A DNA stretch of 48,349 nt from Alphaproteobacteria bacterium UBA2964 (GTDB lineage Bacteria; Pseudomonadota; Alphaproteobacteria; MPNO01; UBA2964), in NCBI GenBank assembly GCA_905182615.1, contig CAJJCG010000036.1:1-48349 (forward strand). Reading direction: 5' to 3'. Shown here piece after piece: positions 27,307-35,649 of the stretch; the stretch's first letter is position 1; the number at the start of each line of letters is the position of its first letter. The notes below the pieces were generated by a model that was not told where the DNA came from, made no database searches, and saw nothing but the letters and a program-made list of their open reading frames with translations. Both the position numbers and the translations under genes were made by a program.

Positions 27307-28032
27307 ATGGCGATCCTGCCGACACGGGGCCTTGGCCTTATCGTTTCGGCCGGCAACCGCACGGTTGAGCCCTATTTCAGGGAATTTGGTCCCACTAACT
27401 TGGGTGTATTTTCTACACGCATGCGCATGGGCTCCGGCGGGAACAGGACCCTTGATGAAATTGCCGAAGACGCAATCGTAGCAGGGAAGCTCCTTACCGA
27501 TGCAAAAGTCGATGTGATTTGTTTGCAGGGCACGGGGATTATGATGGAGCGCGGCTCTTCAGGTGAAGCCGAATTGATTGCCTCCATCTGTAAAGCCACA
27601 TCAACGCCGACCTATACCGCGACACAGGCAGCTATCGAGGCGCTTCAGGCTTTGGAGTTGAAGAAGATCGTCCTGATCCATCCGCTTGGCGAAACGCCGA
27701 TGGCACGTGAACAAGCCTATTTGGAAGGGCTTGGTATCTCCGTAACGCATTCCGTGGGAAGAGGTGGACGCGAGCAATCGGCGTCAATACCGCTACAAGC
27801 CTGGGTCGACCTCGCCAAACAGAATGATCGACCGGATGCTGATGGTTTTTTCCTGAGCGGTTCCAACACCACAATGTTTGAGGCGATTGCGCAGATTGAA
27901 AGCGAGCTCGGCAAGCCCGCGGTAACCAGTGTTCAGGCATCGCTCTGGGCAGGTATCCGGCGTGTCCTTGGCATGGGGAACGCCTATGAGTCGTTGCCCG
28001 CGGGCGCAGGCAAGCTCTTTACCGTCGGCTAA
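27307..28032 (+). CDS. Maleate isomerase/Asp-Glu racemase-like protein lacking catalytic cysteines
   Basis: 241 residues, starting at 27307 two nt after hyuA. The fold pattern fits maleate cis-trans isomerase and arylmalonate decarboxylase: GLIVSAGNRTVEPYF at the N-terminus, VDVICLQGTG near 69-77, then DGFFLSGSNTTM (179-190) with VTSVQASLWAGIRR. The family's first catalytic Cys (in a CTSGS-type turn) aligns with Gly75, and the second (in a CTN-type turn) with Gly185. Cys72 is three residues off. Classical two-cysteine isomerisation is therefore unlikely; a binding role or altered chemistry is possible. A paralogue at 35650-36378 keeps both cysteines. Confidence 0.8.
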   Translation: MAILPTRGLGLIVSAGNRTVEPYFREFGPTNLGVFSTRMRMGSGGNRTLDEIAEDAIVAGKLLTDAKVDVICLQGTGIMMERGSSGEAELIASICKATSTPTYTATQAAIEALQALELKKIVLIHPLGETPMAREQAYLEGLGISVTHSVGRGGREQSASIPLQAWVDLAKQNDRPDADGFFLSGSNTTMFEAIAQIESELGKPAVTSVQASLWAGIRRVLGMGNAYESLPAGAGKLFTVG

Positions 28033-28853
28033 GGCAGCATTATCACGCCGCCATTGATGGCGACTGCCTGACCGGTAACAAACGCCGTGTCTGGACCCAA
28101 CAGAACTGCGACCATTCCTGCCAGATCATCCGGGTGACCAACACGACCGAGCGGCACGCCTTTGCCGCGCTCACGCAGATTTTCTAGCGTGACGCCACCA
28201 GCTTCCAACGGCTGGCGGGTTTCCGAGACACCAGGAATAATCGCGTTAACGCGAATGCCATTGCTGGCCCATTCCTGTGCTAGCGTTTTGGTCATCGCAA
28301 TGATACCCGCTTTGGAACAGGCGTAGTGAATGCCGTTCTTGGCGCCTTCAATTGCCCGGCCAGATGACAGGCTGATAATATTGCCGCGTCCATTTTTAAA
28401 CATTGTTGGCGCGAAGGCCTGGGCTGTCAGAAATGACCCTGTGAGGTTCACTGCTAACGTCCGGTTCCACATCTCCAGCGGGACTTCCGCAGCAGGGGAC
28501 CTTGGATGAATGCCTGCATTGTTGATGACAGCGTAAACGGTTCTAAATTTGTCGAGGACGGCCGCTGCAGCAGAGGAGATATTATCAGCATCGCCCATAT
28601 CGCAATGAAAGAACTCCGCCTCGATGCCGATCGCTCGGCACGCGGCAGCGGTTTCTTCGCCCTCATCGTCGACCACATCCCAGACGGCGAGCTTGGCGCC
28701 TTCGCGGGCCAACCGCAGCGCAATAGCGCGGCCAAACCCACGGGCGGCACCGGTGACGACAGCAACATCGCCTTGTTTCAGCCCGTCACGGATAATTTCA
28801 CTGCCGCCTTGTTCGATAGCATCATCGAGCTCAGAAGAATTTATGCCGGTCAC
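28029..28853 (-). CDS. Short-chain dehydrogenase/reductase
   Basis: 274 residues from a GTG start supported by AAGGAGG five nt upstream. Classical SDR motifs are VVTGAARGFGRAIA near 33, NNAG near 113, a Ser-rich SLSSGRA and the catalytic YACSKAG near 178. The C-terminus carries GQAVAINGGVIM. NAD(P)-linked oxidation of a hydroxyacyl or cyclic alcohol is likely; the substrate is unknown. The ribosome-binding site overlaps the end of the upstream carboxymuconolactone-decarboxylase-family gene, so the two are one operon. Its stop overlaps that of the convergent gene in CTAA. Confidence 0.92.
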   Translation of the reverse strand: MTGINSSELDDAIEQGGSEIIRDGLKQGDVAVVTGAARGFGRAIALRLAREGAKLAVWDVVDDEGEETAAACRAIGIEAEFFHCDMGDADNISSAAAAVLDKFRTVYAVINNAGIHPRSPAAEVPLEMWNRTLAVNLTGSFLTAQAFAPTMFKNGRGNIISLSSGRAIEGAKNGIHYACSKAGIIAMTKTLAQEWASNGIRVNAIIPGVSETRQPLEAGGVTLENLRERGKGVPLGRVGHPDDLAGMVAVLLGPDTAFVTGQAVAINGGVIMLP

Positions 28854-28863
28854 AATTTCCTCC

Positions 28864-29406
28864 TTAAAGAAGCCGGGAAGGGGCGTCGTCAGGCGGCGTT
28901 ACATCGAACGCATTCGCGGTGCAGCAGGTCATCGCGAATGATCCGATCTTTGCCACCAGAGCAACCAATTCGACCTCGGAAAAGGCCCTTTCAGCTTCGG
29001 CATAGGTCGCATCGGTGATGCCTTTATTCACCAGCATTTCTTTGGCGCATTTATGGGCGAGCATTTCACGAGCATCTGTAATCGGTGGTTCAGTCTGGGC
29101 GTTGAGGGCATCGATGATTTCCTGGTCGAGACCGATCTTTAATGATGCTCGAACCTGTACGGCCCAGGGGTATTTGGCGTTCCAGAAACGCGCGATTGTC
29201 AGGATGGCAATTTGCTGTTCCCGCTTCGTTAAAGAAACATCTGCGAGGCTGGCCCCGACTTCCTGTGTCGTCCGCATCAATTCGGGAATACGGATATAGG
29301 CAAAATATGGCCCGCCGAGTGGTCTGCCGGCTGCTTTTGCGTCGTCGTAAACCGCGCCTTGTTCCTCGTTCATCTCTTCACGTTTTAAGATGGCTATACG
29401 GGTCAT
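28864..29406 (-). CDS. Carboxymuconolactone decarboxylase/AhpD-like family protein
   Basis: 180 residues. The core AhpD-like helical segment is visible: SLTKREQQIAILTIARFWNAKYPWAVQVRASL. The CxxC of peroxidase-type AhpD is replaced by YPW, so it is closer to the gamma-carboxymuconolactone decarboxylase group. The likely role is decarboxylation or isomerisation of a lactone-type intermediate; the exact substrate is unknown. AGGGAGA precedes the ATG. It heads an operon with the SDR gene and is divergent from the crotonase at 29507. Confidence 0.85.
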   Translation of the reverse strand: MTRIAILKREEMNEEQGAVYDDAKAAGRPLGGPYFAYIRIPELMRTTQEVGASLADVSLTKREQQIAILTIARFWNAKYPWAVQVRASLKIGLDQEIIDALNAQTEPPITDAREMLAHKCAKEMLVNKGITDATYAEAERAFSEVELVALVAKIGSFAMTCCTANAFDVTPPDDAPSRLL

Positions 29407-29506
29407 GGTGGTCTCCCTAGTTTTTGTACGGTTGTAGGCTTACGCTTAGTTTGCGCCAGAATAACGTAATAAACAAACGACGGCAGCGACCAATAGGGAG
29501 AAAAAA

Positions 29507-30397
29507 ATGACTTATCAGGATGTCAAATACGAACTTGAAGATGGGATCGTGACGATCACGATGAACCGTCCGGATGTTATGAATGCGCTTTCAGAAAACC
29601 TGGAAGCCGAAATACATACAGCGTTCGATCAAGCCGATGCGGACCCGGAAGCCAGAGTGATAATTCTGACTGGAGAGGGTGCAGCGTTTTGTGCGGGCTA
29701 TGATCAGAGCCCCAAAAAGGACGGCAAGAAAAAAGGTGATCCTACGGGGCGCTCGATTGCTGATTTTATCGAGGGCTGGCAACGCAATGACAGCAAGATT
29801 TCTGATAAATGGGTGCATATGTGGAAACTGGGCAAGCCCATCATCGCCGCCGTAAACGGCTGGGCCATGGGCGGCGGTTTTTGGTATCAGCTCGCTGCTG
29901 ATCTCACAATAGCCTCCGATAAAGCTGTGTTTGCCCAGCCCGAAGTCCGACATATCTCGAACACAAGCTATCTGTTTACAGCTTTATGTGGCTGGAAATC
30001 GGCCAATCGCTGGGGATTAACCGGTGATCACTTTGATGCCGCGGAAGCCTATCGCATAGGCATGGTCAATGAAGTGGTGCCGCATGACGAGTTAATGACG
30101 AGAAGTCGTGAGCTTGCAGCACGTGTCGCCTTAGTACCTGAACCTGCCGTGCGGATGAATAAAGCCATTGCCATGCAAGGACTGCAGGCATCGGGTGTGA
30201 ATGCGTCGTTGCTCCTTGAAGGAGCGCTCGGTGCGTTGGCGCATTCGTCCCATAACGAGCATCGCGAAGATCTTTACAAGACGATGCAGGAGGACGGCGT
30301 CCGTGCTTATCTGCAGAAACGAGATGGGCCGTTCCAGCCGGAGCCGATGGGGCCGCGCTCTGCTGCGGCAATCGCGGCAAAGAAAAACCAGAAATAG
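29507..30397 (+). CDS. Enoyl-CoA hydratase/isomerase (crotonase) family protein
   Basis: 296 residues. Oxyanion-hole segments are GAAFCAGYDQSP near 58-69 and NGWAMGGGFWYQLAADL near 118-132; the first catalytic Glu (PEV, Glu146) is present. The position of the second hydratase glutamate appears to be Arg168 (SANRWGLTGD), so isomerase, hydrolase or lyase chemistry is as likely as hydration. A lysine-rich insert at 69-77 is unusual. GGGAG lies upstream of the ATG. It precedes a Zn-alcohol dehydrogenase by 62 nt in the same direction. Confidence 0.88.
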   Translation: MTYQDVKYELEDGIVTITMNRPDVMNALSENLEAEIHTAFDQADADPEARVIILTGEGAAFCAGYDQSPKKDGKKKGDPTGRSIADFIEGWQRNDSKISDKWVHMWKLGKPIIAAVNGWAMGGGFWYQLAADLTIASDKAVFAQPEVRHISNTSYLFTALCGWKSANRWGLTGDHFDAAEAYRIGMVNEVVPHDELMTRSRELAARVALVPEPAVRMNKAIAMQGLQASGVNASLLLEGALGALAHSSHNEHREDLYKTMQEDGVRAYLQKRDGPFQPEPMGPRSAAAIAAKKNQK

Positions 30398-30459
30398 GCT
30401 AGAGGTAAATCGGTGATCGGTGTTTAATTGCCGCACTTGAAAATCAGGGAGAGTCTTCG

Positions 30460-31542
30460 ATGCATGAATGCCGCGCCGCCGTCATAACCGAACATAACAA
30501 ACCGCTCGAAATCCAGAAGGTTCCAATTCCGGATCTAGAGCCGGGCGCCATTCTGGTCAAGATCGTGGCATCGACCCTCTGCGGCACTGACGTGCACCGC
30601 TGGCATGGACCGCTCGGAAACAAAGACAGCCTGCCGATCATTACCGGGCATGAGCCGTGTGGCGTGATCGAGGAATTCAACGGTGATCGTACCGATATTC
30701 TCGGCAATCCGTTGAAGCGCGGTGACCGGGTTATCTGGTCCTACGTGGCTTGCGGTTCCTGTTATTACTGCAGCGTTGCGATGCAGCCCTGCATCTGCCG
30801 GGGACGGGCGAGCTGGGGCCATAACCGTTGCGACGAGTTCCCCTATCTGCTCGGTAGTGTCTCGGAATTCATGTATGTGCCGCCGGAATGCCTGATCATT
30901 AAAGTACCCGATGAGGTTTCATCTGGTTCCGCGGCAGCAGCAGCCTGTGCGTACCGGACTGTCATGCATGGCTATGACATGCTCGGGGCGATCAAAGATC
31001 ATGAAACGGTCGTTATTCAGGGAAGTGGGCCTCTCGGTAACTTCGCGACGGCAGTTGCCAAGGATCATGGGGCCAAGAAGGTTCTAACGCTTGGCGCACC
31101 CGGACATCGTTTGGAGGTCTCTAAAAAGATGGGAGCAGACGATGTGCTCAACATCGAAGAGGTCACCGACGCTCAAGACCGAAAGGACTGGGTCAAAGAT
31201 CACACCGATGGCCGTGGTGCAGATATTGTCATTCAGGTGGCGACCAATGCGGCGGTGCCGGAAGGTCTGACCATGCTGCGGGATGGTGGACGTTTTCTCG
31301 ACATTGGAGCCGGTAGCAAAGGCACCATCGCGGTTGAAGCAATGCCACAGGAAATGACTTATCTGACGGTACGCTCCGGCGAGCCTCGTCATTGGTTGCA
31401 GGCGGTTGAATTCCTCGCCTCTCGTCGTGATCGTTTTCCTTTCGATGATATGATCAGCAAGAGCTACAAGCTCGAAGAGGTCAACGAAGCGATGAGCGCG
31501 ATGGCCAACTTCGAAGTCGTGAAGCCGGTCATCAATTTCTGA
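30460..31542 (+). CDS. Zinc-dependent alcohol dehydrogenase (MDR)
   Basis: 360 residues with a full zinc-type GroES domain. It has catalytic-zinc CGTDVHRWHGP, GHEPCGVIEE, a structural-zinc cluster CGSCYYCSVAMQPC, and the Rossmann loop GSGPLGNFATAVAKDHGAK. It carries out NAD(P)-dependent oxidation of a secondary alcohol or polyol-type substrate. GGGAG precedes the ATG. It is probably co-transcribed with the crotonase. A hairpin just after its stop (31551-31578) is a likely terminator. Confidence 0.92.
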   Translation: MHECRAAVITEHNKPLEIQKVPIPDLEPGAILVKIVASTLCGTDVHRWHGPLGNKDSLPIITGHEPCGVIEEFNGDRTDILGNPLKRGDRVIWSYVACGSCYYCSVAMQPCICRGRASWGHNRCDEFPYLLGSVSEFMYVPPECLIIKVPDEVSSGSAAAAACAYRTVMHGYDMLGAIKDHETVVIQGSGPLGNFATAVAKDHGAKKVLTLGAPGHRLEVSKKMGADDVLNIEEVTDAQDRKDWVKDHTDGRGADIVIQVATNAAVPEGLTMLRDGGRFLDIGAGSKGTIAVEAMPQEMTYLTVRSGEPRHWLQAVEFLASRRDRFPFDDMISKSYKLEEVNEAMSAMANFEVVKPVINF

Positions 31543-31550
31543 TCAGGGGG

Positions 31551-31579
31551 AAGGGCGGGGATTTATTTCCCCGCCTTTT
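31551..31579 (+). terminator. Hairpin terminator between convergent genes
   Basis: AAGGGCGGGGA, a 6-nt loop and TCCCCGCCTTT form an 11-bp stem (one G-T pair) followed by a T-run, nine bases after the dehydrogenase stop at 31542. The right arm is also the last codons of the convergent amidohydrolase gene, which ends AGK then TAA at 31563. The hairpin can act for the plus strand. On the minus strand the same stem lacks a good T-run. Confidence 0.7.
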
Positions 31580-32999
31580 CCGCCATATAGTCCGCGGCCT
31601 GTTTCTCAACGATAGTTCCCTTGAAGAAATCGGGGTTCATGCTGGCATGCATGTCGACGATGTTGCCAAAGGAGAATTCTTTGAAATCGTCTTCGGTCAT
31701 GAAGCCTTCATCGACCATTTCATAGGCTTCGACCATTACTTTGGTCATGTCCGGCACGTCCCAGTGTCCTATATCTGAACCAAGGATCGCTTTCAGTTTA
31801 ATGCCGTAAGTATTGTATTTTGTATCGAAGGCGAGGCCATTGAGGCTGTCATCCGCTTCGCAACCAAAATAGAAATTCTTGGAGAAGATATCGCGAATTT
31901 GTCCAGGTTTGGTTATGCCTGCCGGGGTGAAATCATCGACCTCTTCCGGTGGTACGGTAAGGCGAGATGACGCAGGATGGTCCGGATCCTCCCGAATACG
32001 ATCCGGTGTCAGGTATTCGTTGCCATATTTCTCGAACATCTCGACCAGAAGGTCGACATCCAGTTTCGCCGGATCAAGGTTCTGAGCGAGTGCACGGACA
32101 TTTCGCTTCTCCCAATATTCAAACAGGCTGTTATACAAATTGGCGGCCCAGGCGGCACCGCCTTCAAGGAAGGCGAATTTGAGGGTCGGGAAGCGGGAGG
32201 CAACGCCGCCCATCAGAATGGATCGGCAGAAATATTCGCTGCCTTTCCCGAAACTGCCGAGGGAATTGTACACATAATTTGTGGGCGAGCCGTGGAGCGT
32301 ACCGCGGCCACGAGAAGAGTTATGGCAGGTCGGGGCAACGCCAAGCTCGACACATTTGGCCCAGACGGCATCGTACTTGTCGCCCTGATCAATGGCGGGC
32401 GACGTCGGTGCCATTGAATATTGTGCAAGTTCGGGCGCGTTCTTGACGATCTCGGGGTGAGGCACCTGAATTTGGGTGTTCATCACGATCGCTTTGAGGC
32501 CGAGTTCCTTCACAACGAATTCGAGTTCGGCGATGGTTTCCTCAGGCTTGTGAATGGGGATAACAGCCGCTGGTGTCAGACGGTATTCCAGCCCTTTGAA
32601 CATGTCAGCATACATGGTGTTCATGGCACGGTAGACGACCGGTCGCATCTCATCATCGCCAATACGCAAGACGCCGAGCGCTTGTGTTCCATAGCAGACG
32701 CCAAAATCAATGCCGGCGCTGTCGAGACGTTCCATATAGAGTTTTGGCAGCATGGCGGTTGCCCGATCGATACTCGACGGACCCGAATTTCCAACCCAGA
32801 CTGCCCTGCGACCCGGCGCACTCGAATCGCCTTTGAGATATTTCTCGTAGCGATTGGCAATATCGGCGCCACCAACCTGTTTGACGAAATCGAGAATGGC
32901 GAAGGTGGTTTCAATAATATGGCCGTCGGAATCAACAACGGGATGATTCAACTTCGCGCGAATGTCGGCACCTGTTGTGCCAATGGCGTGTCCGCTCAT
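31563..32999 (-). CDS. Amidohydrolase-2 family metal-dependent hydrolase
   Basis: 478 residues; the start at 32999 has AGGGAGC upstream and drops an unsupported extension. Motifs are VVDSDGHIIET at the N-terminus (metal-site His with acidic partner), APTCHNSSRGRGT, KFAFLEGGAAWAAN and the catalytic aspartate in LGSDIGHWDVPD. Longer than the protein at 18775-19947 but in the same superfamily, which includes hydrolases and aromatic-acid decarboxylases. A single minus-strand gene, divergent from the aminotransferase gene by 174 bp. The last codons lie within the terminator of the neighbouring dehydrogenase. Confidence 0.88.
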   Translation of the reverse strand: MSGHAIGTTGADIRAKLNHPVVDSDGHIIETTFAILDFVKQVGGADIANRYEKYLKGDSSAPGRRAVWVGNSGPSSIDRATAMLPKLYMERLDSAGIDFGVCYGTQALGVLRIGDDEMRPVVYRAMNTMYADMFKGLEYRLTPAAVIPIHKPEETIAELEFVVKELGLKAIVMNTQIQVPHPEIVKNAPELAQYSMAPTSPAIDQGDKYDAVWAKCVELGVAPTCHNSSRGRGTLHGSPTNYVYNSLGSFGKGSEYFCRSILMGGVASRFPTLKFAFLEGGAAWAANLYNSLFEYWEKRNVRALAQNLDPAKLDVDLLVEMFEKYGNEYLTPDRIREDPDHPASSRLTVPPEEVDDFTPAGITKPGQIRDIFSKNFYFGCEADDSLNGLAFDTKYNTYGIKLKAILGSDIGHWDVPDMTKVMVEAYEMVDEGFMTEDDFKEFSFGNIVDMHASMNPDFFKGTIVEKQAADYMAEKAGK

Positions 33000-33173
33000 G
33001 TGATTTAGCTCCCTGAACCTGAGTTTTGTTGTTTGAGATTGTAACTGAAAAAATCTGATAGGGGAAAACACCCAAGAAGGTGGTCAAGTTTGCATTCAAC
33101 GGCTTGTACTCGAGGAAACAGCTCTTTAGATTCTCGTCACACCCCTTAGGGGGCAATTGAAAAGGAACGAGAG

Positions 33174-34508
33174 ATGACGTCTGCCGATGCGGCAACCGAC
33201 CAGAGCGCGCCGGGCGCGATGAGCCATGACGAATATTACAAAATAGCTGAAGCCGTTTTGCCGGGCGGTGGGCTTGGCGGATATTCGCTACCGGAAGACG
33301 TTCGGTTTGTCATTCACAAGGGTAAAGCGGGGCGTCTTCAGGATGTACGTGGAAAATGGCATATCGATTATGTCGGTGGTGCAGGTGCTCTTATTCTAGG
33401 ACATGCGTTTCCCTCAGTTGTTGAGGCGGTAAAGGATGCTGTGCCTGACGGGTTGCACTTTTTTGGAACACTGAACGAACGGGCGGTCCATCTTGCAGAG
33501 CAGTTGGTTGAGGCAATCCCCTGTGCTGACAAGATCGCTTATACGACGACAGGGTCTGAAGCGACGCTTTACGCGATGCGGATAGCGCGTGCCTATACCG
33601 GTCGTAGCAAGATCCTCAAATGTGAGGGCGGTTATCATGGCAATCACGACTACTCTAATTTCTCGGTGTCACCGCGGGCGGTATCTAACTTCCCAGTTGG
33701 ACAGCCCGATACGGCTGGGATGCCGGCCAACATGTCCGAGAATGTTCTGATCAGTCCTTATAATGATCTCGATGCGGTCCGGCAGATTGTTGTAGCCAAT
33801 AAGGATGATTTGGCGGCAGTGATAATTGAGCCTGCGCAGCGGATCATTTTTCCCAAAGACGGATATCTTGAAGGACTTCGCGATATTTGTGACGAGAACG
33901 ACGTCCTGTTGATATTTGATGAGGTCGTGACCGGGTTCCGCCTTGGTTATGGCGGGGCACAGGGCTATTTCGGCGTAACGCCTGATCTTGCGAGTTATGG
34001 CAAGATTGTCGGCGGTGGTGGTCCGGTTGGTTGTGTTGGTGGTCCGGCAGAGATCATGGAGCAGTGCAATCCAGTAAATCGCGGTAAGTCCGACTACGCC
34101 TACATCAATGGTACGCTGCACGGTAATCCTATTGGCTGCGCGGCGGGGCTGGCGACGCTCGAAGAGTTAAGAACACCAGGTTTCTATGATCGGCTGCATA
34201 GCCGGGCGGCAGATATCCAAAACCGGTGTCAGGAAGTCCTCGACGCGCATAAATTGCCCGCCTTGGTGATTGGCCGTGGCTCTCTATGGCAGATCGTCTT
34301 TATGGATAGAGAGCCTGAAAATTTTAGCGATTTCATTCAGGCGGATATGGCGTCAACACGCGAACTGGATCTGCATCAGATGCGAAATGGCCTCTATGTG
34401 TTGCCGGCGGTGCGGCGGTTTGTGTCATCGGTACACTCCGATAAGGATTTCGAAGATACAGTGAAGGCGCTTGATGCTGCCTGCAGCGCGATGAAATCAA
34501 CTAAATAA
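33174..34508 (+). CDS. Class III aminotransferase, glutamate-1-semialdehyde aminomutase-like
   Basis: 444 residues. The PLP-binding lysine is Lys277 in SYGKIVGGGGPVG; TTGSEATLYAMRIARAYTG, GGYHGNHDY and LLIFDEVVTGFRLGYGG are the usual fold-I landmarks. It resembles HemL-like aminomutases, but the long N-terminus and catabolic neighbours point to a dedicated omega-amino-acid or ketone transaminase rather than haem synthesis. AAGGAACGAG lies upstream of the ATG. It leads a three-gene operon with an EthD-like protein (11-nt gap) and a carboxymuconolactone-decarboxylase-family protein. Confidence 0.88.
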   Translation: MTSADAATDQSAPGAMSHDEYYKIAEAVLPGGGLGGYSLPEDVRFVIHKGKAGRLQDVRGKWHIDYVGGAGALILGHAFPSVVEAVKDAVPDGLHFFGTLNERAVHLAEQLVEAIPCADKIAYTTTGSEATLYAMRIARAYTGRSKILKCEGGYHGNHDYSNFSVSPRAVSNFPVGQPDTAGMPANMSENVLISPYNDLDAVRQIVVANKDDLAAVIIEPAQRIIFPKDGYLEGLRDICDENDVLLIFDEVVTGFRLGYGGAQGYFGVTPDLASYGKIVGGGGPVGCVGGPAEIMEQCNPVNRGKSDYAYINGTLHGNPIGCAAGLATLEELRTPGFYDRLHSRAADIQNRCQEVLDAHKLPALVIGRGSLWQIVFMDREPENFSDFIQADMASTRELDLHQMRNGLYVLPAVRRFVSSVHSDKDFEDTVKALDAACSAMKSTK

Positions 34509-34519
34509 GGGTAGTTACA

Positions 34520-35197
34520 ATGGGTGATACGAAAGGGAATGCTGTTCTGTTCTCCGAGATGACACCGCCTGCGGGCCGCGAAGACGAATTTAACGACTGG
34601 TATGACGGTCATCATTCGCCAAGTCATGTTGAGGGTGTGCCGGGCTTTATCAGTGCGATGCGTTATCAGTCTCCGGCAGGACCTCATTTTCTTGCGGTTT
34701 ATGAACTATCCGGCCCTGAGGCGCTGGAGCACGAAGAGTATAAAAAGCGCAAGCTGACACCGGATAGCCCGACCTATGAGATGTTGAAGTCGGTCTCTGG
34801 GTTTACCCGCTATGTTGCATCTGAGCAGTTTACGCTGGGGCCGAACGGTGGCGCTGAGGCACCGCTTGATGCAGCGGTAATATTTTGTGCCCTGTTTACC
34901 GTTCCGATGGAAGCGCGTGATGAATTTGAAGAATGGTTCGACACCGAACATGCACCAATGCTGCAGCAGAATGCAGGTTGGTTGTTTTCCCGGCGTTTCG
35001 ACATCGTTGACCAGAATCCGGAGCCGCATACGCATTTGATTATTCATTACCTCAGTGGTCCGGAAGCCCTGGAGGCTCCCGAGCGGGCCGCGGCATCTAA
35101 TACCGAATGGCGGAACAAACTTGCGACTGAACCCTGGTTCAATCCAACTGTCGTAACCTATCTGCGGCGGAACAAACGTTTTCTTAAATCCGGCTGA
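34520..35197 (+). CDS. Duplicated EthD-like (dimeric alpha-beta barrel) protein
   Basis: 225 residues made of two similar halves. The first (about 6-100) has EFNDWYDGHHSPSHVEG and the second (about 115-220) EFEEWFDTEHAPML; each keeps an (N/E)xW(Y/F)DxxHxP motif typical of EthD and dimeric alpha-beta-barrel proteins. The internal duplication would make a one-chain version of the usual homodimer. The catalytic role is unknown; some relatives assist cytochrome P450 or degrade ring compounds. It is in an operon with an aminotransferase. A paralogue of the same architecture is at 40508-41164. Confidence 0.75.
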   Translation: MGDTKGNAVLFSEMTPPAGREDEFNDWYDGHHSPSHVEGVPGFISAMRYQSPAGPHFLAVYELSGPEALEHEEYKKRKLTPDSPTYEMLKSVSGFTRYVASEQFTLGPNGGAEAPLDAAVIFCALFTVPMEARDEFEEWFDTEHAPMLQQNAGWLFSRRFDIVDQNPEPHTHLIIHYLSGPEALEAPERAAASNTEWRNKLATEPWFNPTVVTYLRRNKRFLKSG

Positions 35198-35226
35198 ATG
35201 CCGGCATCTTACAAGGGAGAGTTAAA

Positions 35227-35631
35227 TTGGCGATTTCCAATAAGGACACCTATGAAAAGGGTCTCAAAATTCGTCGCGAAGTGCTTGGCGCTGAATATGT
35301 TGATCCCAACATTGAGAAAGCCTCACAGGACGATTTCCACGGTGCTATTCAGGACGTTGTTACAGAATATTGCTGGGGAATGGGCTGGGGCCGTGAAGGG
35401 GTGCTTGATCGCAAGACCCGTTCCATGATGGTGCTGGCAATGCTAACAGCACTCGGCAAACCAAACGAATTAAAGGCCCATACCAGAGGCGCATTGCGCA
35501 ACGGCTGTACAGTCGAGGAAATTCGTGAACTGTTAATGCATGCAACGGTTTATTGCGGTATCCCGGCCGGTGTTGATGCCTTCAGAAGTGCAAAAGAAGC
35601 GATCGACGCCTGGGAAGCCGATCAAAAATAA
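35227..35631 (+). CDS. 4-carboxymuconolactone decarboxylase-like protein (PcaC type)
   Basis: 134 residues, matching the length of PcaC-like proteins. The start is TTG at 35227, justified by the AAGGGAGAG ribosome-binding site just upstream. Core motifs are YCWGMGWGREGVLDRKTRSM, AHTRGALRNGCTVEEIRELL and HATVYCGIPAG. The classic enzyme decarboxylates 4-carboxymuconolactone in protocatechuate breakdown; other members act on analogous lactones. It ends the three-gene aminotransferase operon, and converges with the racemase-family gene across 18 bp. Confidence 0.88.
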   Translation: MAISNKDTYEKGLKIRREVLGAEYVDPNIEKASQDDFHGAIQDVVTEYCWGMGWGREGVLDRKTRSMMVLAMLTALGKPNELKAHTRGALRNGCTVEEIRELLMHATVYCGIPAGVDAFRSAKEAIDAWEADQK

Positions 35632-35649
35632 GCGGGGCTGTTGCGAGGG

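Noticed and set aside
33142..33152. CCCCTTAGGGG hairpin upstream of the aminotransferase gene
   Set aside because: The one-base loop makes it sterically poor as an RNA hairpin, and a DNA-binding role has no support beyond symmetry.
33174..34508. Assigning the class III aminotransferase as hemL
   Set aside because: Resemblance is general; the operon partners are catabolic and the N-terminus differs, so the haem-synthesis symbol is not justified.
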